Assembly: GCA_963573305.1 (NCBI GenBank)
Contig: OY754331.1
Span: 71,661,275-71,725,274, forward strand
DNA: 64,000 nt
Direction: 5' to 3'
Origin: Pyrrhosoma nymphula
Taxonomy: Eukaryota; Arthropoda; Insecta; Odonata; Coenagrionidae
Translations under genes and position numbers: made by a program
The notes under the pieces: generated by a model
Database searches by the model: none
Told to the model about the DNA's origin: nothing
The model's input: the letters and a program-made list of their open reading frames with translations, nothing else
Shown: positions 56,403-64,000 of the stretch, piece after piece
How the letters are laid out: each line of letters opens with the position of its first letter
How positions within the stretch are numbered: position 1 is the first letter of the stretch

Positions 56403-57721
56403 ATGAGTGACGGGAGGTGGAGGGGTCAAGTAAGCGGTGATTGAAAGAAAGTATGTTGAATAGTTTCGGGAGTCTGCAGAAAAGAAAACGCTGGTAGAGT
56501 GAGAGACGGAATTTAGGTAGGTGAAGGTGATCACTGCTGCGGGTTTCGCGGCTTGGAATACGAAGGGAGAAAAAAGGAAAGATGCCGGTGGATCGGAAAT
56601 TGCCGTTGATGGCAGACTGGTGGAAATTTAGGTAATGAACTTTTCGGCGGCTTGACAAAGGGGATATTCCAAGAGATGGCATTATTTCGCAATTGGATGA
56701 GCTCCGCTGGTGGGGCACACGGTAACGGACAGTCGATGTGAAAAATATAAGGGGACGTTCCAAACGCTTTAAGCTGGTGGGACAGGCAGTTGACCAAGTA
56801 CTCAACAATGAGGAGTATGCATCCAGTTAAGATCGTTTTTAGAGTAAGTTGGTCTGATATTTCAGTGAATCTGTAGAGGATTCCCACAACAGACATAGCT
56901 TTCGACTTATGCTCCCTGAGATGAGGGTTGAAGATAAGTTTACCGTCGAAGGTCACGCCAAAGTCCTTATGCAAGGTGGTGACAGGGATCGTTTTGCCGG
57001 ATAGTTGATATCGGTTGCATATGGGTTTTGACTTTAATTAAAATGACATGGAGGCTGACTTTAAAGGATTAATGTTGAGTTTCCACATATTGCACCAGTC
57101 TTCAAGTGAGCGAAGGGCAGATTGGAGGGATTGAGAGCCGGCAGTGGTGTCAAATCTTTTGAAATATTTGCAGTCATCTGCGAAAAGAAGAATCTCGCAG
57201 GCGTAAGAGAGGGTACAGGATGTAACTTCATCGATGTACAGGGCAAAAAGGAAAAGACCGAGGACGCTACCATAAGGGACGCCAGAGGGAACAGGAAGAA
57301 TAAGGGAGGAAACACCGTCGACCACCGCTCTCTGCGAGCGTTGTGTGAAGAAGTGAGAAAGGATGTCTAATTTTAAGAAAGGACCGTGAACATTGAAACC
57401 ATTTTCCAGTATGTAATAAAAGTGTATGATTCACAGTGTCTAAAGCTTTGGAGAAGTCAATGTAACATCAAGTTGGTAAGACGCTTCAAGTGCAGAGGTG
57501 ATGTGGTGGTGCAATATCGATAGATTGGTTGAAGAAGAGCCCACCAGAAAGAAAGCCGTGCTGATTCGGTGTGATGTAGGGAAGGGTGAAAGATAAGAGA
57601 CGGGCATGGAGAATAAGCTCTAGTAAGAGGGAATGAGTGGGGAGAATAGAGATGGGACGATAGTTAATAACACTTCCATTGGAGCCAGACTTCAACATGG
57701 TGATTACGTTAGCAGTAATTT
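56403..57721 (-). pseudogene. CR1/Jockey-like LINE reverse transcriptase, decayed
   Basis: The minus strand carries a recognisable reverse transcriptase. Order from 57721: LKSGSNGSVINYRPISILPT and NQHGFLSGG (fingers), then a frameshifted DFSKALDTVNHTLLLH block near 57440, then SGVPYGSVLGLFLFALYIDE, and FADD (catalytic aspartates, LLFADDCKYF near 57180), then LEDWCNMWKLNIN, KDFGVTFDGKLIFNPHL (about 56965) and a thumb/tail ending RIPSRETRSSDHLHLP. The order and motifs fit the CR1/Jockey group, where the active site is F-A-D-D. Frameshifts near 57450, 57030 and 56800 break it. The endonuclease is missing. Which clade exactly is not decided. Confidence 0.9.
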
Positions 57722-60700
57722 AATTTAATACAAAAAACATCATTGTCTTTCATTAATTTTGTACATGTAAATGTGTCTGCTTTGTCTATGTGTGCCTACT
57801 TAGAAAGAAAAGAGGCATTGCAACGCACGTCGGGCACAGATAGTAATTTGATAAATTAAATGAATTTTGTCGAAATAGAACGTCCGGCGTGCAAAACTAA
57901 CGACATCCCTTAATGAAATTATGTAACCGTGATGAATTCAGACGAATTGGTAACAGTTAGAACACTAGATAACAAACTTGGTAGATAAGATAAACTAGAC
58001 TTTATTCATATGATCCCCAAAAAAACTCTCAGCCTGACGAAATCTCAAATTGCTTCAGACTCTGTTACCTCCTTCGCGAAAGAGTCAGGCAATTCGCAGC
58101 TACTGCATCTGATACATATCAGTTACATAAAGGTTAAAAACTATAACTTCAAGCAATAGTACCTATAAAATTTCGACTTTGGAAAAAATGACAGATTAAG
58201 GGGACAGATATTACGTTTCTATTTTCCATTAATTCAAATTTTATCCTCAAATCCAATCCTAAACCGAATTGATTATCTATGTAAAAATTTAAAAAAAAAT
58301 CAAATTATTAATTTTTAAGCTTAACCTTATCGATAAATTGCATTTGCATCAAATTTATAAAATGCACATTTGTTGGAGAAACTAGTATAAAACACTAAAT
58401 TTTAGATCATCAACATACGTAAGAGAGAAGCAAACGATCACGTCGTCTACAATCTCAGTAATACATTTAAATTTCACCATTTATTCCAAAATCATGTCAA
58501 ATAGCTAATTTTTCAAACATATAGAATACCTAACCATATGTAAAGCATTCACCTTAAAGTCCATTCACGCCATCATTCCATGTACAGTACAAATTAAAAA
58601 TAGAAGCATACGTTCTATATTTACCACATGATACAGCTCGTCGGGATGCGTAACTCCCTTGGATGATTAGCTCACTCAATGAACCGTTCTTTGAAATGAA
58701 GAATTTAACCTGGTACCTGATTACCTCTCATTTGTTACTTTTTGTTACTTTTTGAGCTAATGGATGAACTTATTAGACTAAAATACCAAAATTCATTTTG
58801 GCGCATCTATCGACTTCACGAATGAAAAAGCTATTTTGGGTTAGAGTAAACGACTCCATTCGACGACGTAACGATCAAATATTTTCAATCTTATCCGTTC
58901 ACTTGATCTTTAGTATCTTATGTTTCACTGCACTATTTAATGAGTTACAACCAAAACTATCGACGGACCTCGTAAAATAGCTGGTACCCCAAATACCTGA
59001 AAAAATATGTTCCTTTTCCCTAGGGACAAACTATTCGCGAAACCGTCAACTTTTCACCCAAAATGCAGCTAGACCAAAATGGGGGAACTTTCCTAATTTA
59101 ATTCCAGGCCCGAGAACAATAAGATAACCATAACCCAATTAAAGCACAAAAAATTAACCATCACTCACCCCAAGCCACCACTGGGATATGTTTTCCATTT
59201 TTAATGGTAAAAGAAAATTCTTCACATCTCTCAGCACGTGCGCCGAAGTCACCACCATATTTTTATCTGCCCAAAGTAAAAAATGCTGTGGATAACGGTT
59301 AAAAATATATGATGTGGTGCATTGGAGGAGTTAATACGGTAGAAGGAAGCAGAGATATAAAAGATTTCGCCAGAGAATTATTTGCTTAAAAAAATTTACT
59401 GCAGGTATTGCCCGCAAAATTAAACACCATGCATTCCTAAAGCTTCACAAGCATAAAAATGCCAATAGCACCATCCGCAGGGGAGTATGTTAAAAAAGAG
59501 TGAATTTCTTCCTTGAAATTACGCGTTTGTGTTGAGAAAATAACGTAGCGCTCATGTTCCATTCTGGTGCAAATAAACGCATGAGATGCTTCGATCAATC
59601 TTGCGTAGCTGAAAAACGAATCCATAAAATTACGCGTAAAAACACAAATGCTTATTTTTTTAATTATTAAACTATCACCAACGTATTTTTCCATGAATAA
59701 ATATCATTTCAGTATAAACTGCCCGTATATTACTTCTCTGCAATTGCTATGAAGCGATAAAGCCTACAACGGATAACAAAAACTATGGAAACGATAACGG
59801 GCTTGAGCTTTTCAAAGATCGTATTTATATTCAAATTGGAAGCAATTTTGAATCACAGGTATAGCTTAAAATAATGGCGTCCTTTTGCTATAATTAAAAA
59901 CTCGAGAAAGTTAATCCATTCATGTCTGTAAGCTAAACCAAAAATAAATCGAAAAAGGGAGGCACTAGTAAAAAAGACATAGTGATTGGCATAGTAAGCT
60001 TGATATTTAAACCAATCGAAACATCATCAAATAAATTATAGCCAAAAGGATCGTATTCGATGATGCCTCATTCGGTTTCAATTCTTGCGAGCATGAATAC
60101 ATTAACTTAAAACACTATTGACTTAGCATAACTATGCATTAAGAAGTAATTAATACGTACATTAATTATAAATAATAAAGCAATATATATTTCTTTCAAT
60201 CACCGTCAACTTTAAATCAACGTCTTTTACAGTCGGTTGCAGAAACAATACAAGAGTGCCCATTAACTCAGGGCAATTCTTCAATAATCATTACATAAAC
60301 ATTCAGTGACGTCATTGGTTCCCTTATCCATGGGTATCCTCTTCCCTATGAAAGGAATGTCATTGAGTGTTTAACAGTTGATTCGAGAATAGAGTAGATA
60401 TGCTAAGCAAAACATAACACTGACTAGCAGAGCCAAAAAGCAAATAATGGCCACCTTGGCGTGACGTGGCTGCGAAATGGCACTTGTGCATTTTTATGCC
60501 CTGATCGTAATGGATTAGATATGACTACTCAGCCATATGCGTTTCTCTCCATTTGAAAGGCTATCCACTGAAATAAAAGTTTTTAATAAAAAAACAAGAT
60601 CGTCTCTGTCAAAGTCTCAGTTTTTCCATATCACAGACAATGGCACGGATTTGACGTCAAAGCAGGGAAATAGCGAGTGACATACTATTTTCTGGTCGAG

Positions 60701-60889
60701 AAAACATTAATGTCCTAATCAAATGTTGCAAATTGTTGCGATGTTGTGTCGCCTTTCTTTAGCTGTGCAGCTCGGTCTATGGTCAAATAGATTTCCAAAA
60801 CAGTGTAGGCCGCAGTACTCAGTAGTACTAGTGCTCTCTGTTAAATCAAGTAACTAAATGCATAAGGACATGGATGGAAAGTTGAACAT
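57722..60889. other. No gene seen
   Basis: AT-rich DNA with short frames only. A CRE core TGACGTCA at 60307-60314 is followed by ATTGG, an inverted CCAAT pentamer. No other feature was seen. Confidence 0.45.
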
Positions 60890-61600
60890 TTAGCCTCCCT
60901 TGACGCCAATCAGTGCTCAGTTTGGCGCATTGATAATTACCAGATACATGGTGGCAAATTCATGTTGTATCAAAGATCTTTTTCTTTACTAAACTAGTCG
61001 TGCATTGTTACTTTTACATGTTCCGCTGACAAATATGTGTCCAAATTTCAATCCAGTGTATTTCCCTCACCAGCTTAATTAACTAATTCATCTTTATATC
61101 TCAGCTTCCTCTAATCAGATGTTTCTGTTACCATCAAACGTAGTATTACCTTCCTCTACGCTAGTTAGAGGTCATTTTGGCGGACTGCTTATTTTTCGAT
61201 ACGGGCAAGTACCGTCACATTATATCCCATGCTCATCAGAGACATATTCATAAACCATAGTTTCCTTATTTCCCAGTCAAGCCTATTCGATTTCACCCTA
61301 GTCAAAATGCAAATACAAATAAAATTTTAGCGTCAAACCTTGAACTTCCTCGACGCTAATCTCTCGTCAGTTCGGCATGTCGATATGATCCAACACGGGC
61401 TTCATGTTATACCCACCACCTTTCATTCACAAAACTTTGTGTCCAATGCATCAATTGCATAAACCCCAGCCAATATTATTCTTTTTTCAATCCAGTCTAA
61501 TTCCATCACCAGTTCAATTGCTCAATTAATTTTCCTTTCTTCTAATCAAAATATATTTGTTCCCGTCCTAACTTTACCCTCCTGATTCCATGCAGACCGT
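60890..61600 (+). repeat. Decayed tandem array, unit about 225 bp
   Basis: The landmark CAATCCAGT or a relative recurs near 61049, 61271 and 61498, each followed by TTCC.TCACCAG or TTCACC. A second landmark with ACGCC/ACGCT recurs at 60903, 61158 and 61353. CTAATCA follows the first landmark near 61115 and 61545. About three diverged units are visible. No open frame is kept. Confidence 0.6.
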
Positions 61601-63206
61601 TACTCTCGTAAAATAAAATAAGGTCACCGCGTAACCCTTGGACATGGTTAGCAAGGATTTTTATTCCGCCAACACATGGAGTTACACCGTTTACGCGTCC
61701 TTTAGGAGCTAAATTTCAGCCAGCACTACCCTACTCTTCTTCGGAGAGAAATTTTATGCAAAACAAAAAATGATCTCGTCTCATCGAAATGCACGTGCAC
61801 TTTCATGCACCGTTCGACACGTCCAGCCCATAAAATATGTTTTTCTTTACTTTTTTCGTAATGAAGCGACAGAATTTGCTATCATAACCATCCGCGGACG
61901 CCGCGGCTTATATTCCCACTTTTTCTTGTTTCAGTACTTCTTCATGCAGCGGCATGCTCGTAAAAAAATTGAGAGCGATGCAGCCATTAAAACATGTACG
62001 GGATACATTTTTGCAAGCCGGCGTTATAAAGCACAGAGGCGCCAGCTAAAAAAAGTTACAGAACTCCCCCTCCGTATAGGATGCAAAAATATTTACATTG
62101 TTTGGAGCGAAAAATTTCGGCTTGGGCACGAGTTAACATAAATGATGTTTTTACCCTATCATCTATTGTCATTATGTAATAATTTTGCACTTGACCTCAT
62201 CGAGACCAAGAAAATACATAAAAAGAAAGCAAGTAAGATAATAAAGGAGGGGGAAATTTTTTTTAAAAATCGGTAACTAATATATATTGGAGTATCTACA
62301 AGCTTATAGCGGAGATTTTATCTCGGTAGTTACCCTAAACAACGTTACTTGTTACGTTTTTCTGGGCTTAAGGCAATTAAATAGGGCCTTGTAGACCAAA
62401 TCCCCATTGGAAATTCACTGACAATATAACTACTGACGGACCAAAACAAATAACAATAGGGAATTATACTATATCAAGTAAACGTCTATGTTTAGCGGCC
62501 TCAATGTTTTTATAGTCCATAGCGTTTAGCTAACATATCTGATGTCTTCTTACAGAAGGAATATTCAACCCATAAAATAATTGAAAAATGATGCAAACAT
62601 TCCCCTCGGATATTCCAAGGATTCTCTAAGATCCTGATGACTATCTCTTGACTTGAAATGAGGATTTATCGGTATCAGATCGCTGAAGCTCAAAGATACT
62701 TCATGAACGAGGTGGCATTGGAACCAGTGGCCCTTGGGTTTGCAATCTGGAGTTTTATCGATGCCATCAAATCGGAAAATATTTTAAATAAAAAAATATC
62801 CCTTTCAACTTCAAGTAAAAAAACTCCGGTTACTGCCAAATAGGCGTTCCCATCGATGAGGAACATGTTCAGCAATTACTGACGAATTTTTACTTACACA
62901 TGCATCATTCTCAGAAACCCAACATACGACGGTTAGATTAGATCATGAGGGAAAAAATTAGAAAAATAGACTGCAGAGCGGACAGGTGTATGATTTTTTC
63001 CCGCGAAGGATAAAGAGACTATAGTAGCAGCAACTAGGATTTTCCACCAGGTCACTGCTGCACGTTTTGATGCTCGACTCGTGTATTTTCCTCAATGCTA
63101 ATAAGTTTCAACTGCCCTAAGGACGAGGCTTGAGTCGAGCATTTAAACTTCGGCCAGTAAGGAGGACCTGGCCCGGTGTAAGAAGCTAGAGGAATTCCTG
63201 CATCTC
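61601..63206. other. No gene seen
   Basis: A 123-codon plus-strand frame at 61770-62141 shows no family resemblance or supporting context. Nothing else was recognised. Confidence 0.4.
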
Positions 63207-63290
63207 TTTACATCTGCATCTACACACTGCCCTGCGAGCCTGCGAGTTAGAGGCGTGTGGAAGGGGTTGTTTGGACACCAGGGGGGGTTA
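63207..63290 (+). repeat. Dispersed repeat R copy
   Basis: ACATCTGCATCTACACACTG, then CCCTGCGAGCC, GGCGTGTGGAAGGGG and TTTGGACACCA parallel the front and middle blocks of the copies at 29.8 and 39.0 kb. Confidence 0.7.
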
Positions 63291-64000
63291 TTTTGTAATC
63301 TCACTTTAGTGAGAATACGTCATAAAATCTCACTTTTTCGTAGTTCAACTCCCTCACCCAGGCGGCGTGACCATCTTCGGATCTCAATCGGTGAACTGCC
63401 GGTCATGTACTGGTCTTTTAGACGATTCATCAGCTCTGATCCGTATCTTTCGACTCTTGATCCGTTTCATTATCACCGCCTGCCATTAGTTCCAACTCAC
63501 CTGTCATAAAGAACGTGACATGGAGCCACCATCGTTTCCACTCGAAGCTTGAGTTGGAAAATAAACAAGGTCGCGAAAGATACAAACGATTTTAAATCGT
63601 ATTATTGTAATTTGCTAAACGTGAAGAACTTCAGCATTTTAAACTCCAATAAATTGGGCACTTGAAGGTATGCTTCGTTTGAAAGGCTTACGTTATTATT
63701 TGCTTGAATTATCAGTGTATATATTTCGTATCAATATTTCCCAAAAAATGTTGCTGATACCTTTGTTTTCGTGTGCCTATACGCCAGTGTATGGAGAATG
63801 GAATTCAGTTATTTATACCATCATTTTAACAAATATTGCCTTAAAATCTACGTTATTGGTAGATATTTCCCGTGCTTATGAATCGAACACTAATTAGATG
63901 CACTTAATTGTTTTTAAATATTGAGTGATCGCTTACATGTCGCTTGTAGTTTTGACTGTATTTAGATTTTCGTGGTATGTACAGTGTAAGATATCTTCCG
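63291..64000. other. No gene seen
   Basis: Frames of 75-84 codons have no recognised family. No other feature was seen. Confidence 0.4.

Noticed and set aside
61770..62141. 123-codon plus-strand frame
   Set aside because: No recognisable family; length is within chance expectation for this much AT-rich sequence.
1..64000. CRISPR arrays, bacterial operons, ribosome-binding sites, phage genes
   Set aside because: Nothing prokaryotic is visible: no dense coding, no operon spacing, no regularly spaced short palindromic repeats; retroelement and tRNA-SINE content is eukaryotic.

Overview
The window looks like non-coding, transposon-rich DNA from an arthropod, most likely an insect with a large AT-rich genome. 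No host gene can be recognised. The longest continuous reading frames are short, many lie over low-complexity DNA, and every stretch with a recognisable protein family belongs to a mobile element. The arthropod inference rests on the mix of elements: Penelope-like elements with GIY-YIG endonucleases, Helitron Pif1-type helicase, a hAT element, several LINE reverse-transcriptase tails, tRNA-derived SINEs, MITEs, and a repetitive uncharacterised protein family known to me from arthropod genomes. The species cannot be named from sequence alone.

Layout. 1-9 kb: LINE debris (1.3 kb), a 135-bp tandem array (2.3-2.6 kb), a foldback element with nearly identical 165-bp arms and a hammerhead-like motif (4.4-5.2 kb). 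9-17 kb: LINE tail (9.0-9.4 kb), decayed repetitive arthropod ORF (11.65-12.6 kb), degenerate long-period repeats (14.2-15.0 kb), a 140-bp duplication beside a hammerhead-like motif (16.6-16.95 kb). 17-31 kb: a MITE (18.2 kb), a simple repeat (19.7 kb), purine-rich islands, a LINE tail (24 kb), two SINEs, a hammerhead-like remnant (28.5 kb), a TTACGTAA-rich MITE (30 kb). 31-34 kb: a Penelope-like fragment flanked by inverted repeats and split by a 1377-bp hAT element with an exact 8-bp target duplication. 35-46 kb: two LINE tails of one family (36 and 40 kb), SINEs (two adjacent copies at 39.5-40 kb), a MITE (43.6 kb), an LTR-like candidate (45 kb). 46-51 kb: a Penelope-like fragment whose linker plus GIY-YIG frame is open for 267 codons, flanked by 44-bp perfect inverted repeats and TA tracts, with two hammerhead-like motifs on its 3' side; then a pair of diverged duplicates and a 410-bp foldback. 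51-58 kb: SINE, two joined Helitron helicase fragments, and a CR1/Jockey-like LINE on the opposite strand. 58-64 kb: mostly featureless apart from a decayed ~225-bp tandem array (60.9-61.6 kb) and a dispersed repeat.

The most interesting signal is a recurrent hammerhead-ribozyme-like architecture at five places (4.7, 16.9, 28.55, 46.5, 46.7 kb), plus a weaker relative in the inverted arms near 31.1 and 33.7 kb. Each of the five has a short helix I, a CUGANGA-like core, one extra nucleotide, stem II, GAAA, and then a short palindrome in place of helix III. They lie in or near Penelope-like debris, in keeping with the published association of hammerhead ribozymes with Penelope-like elements. 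Two of them keep an intact catalytic core.
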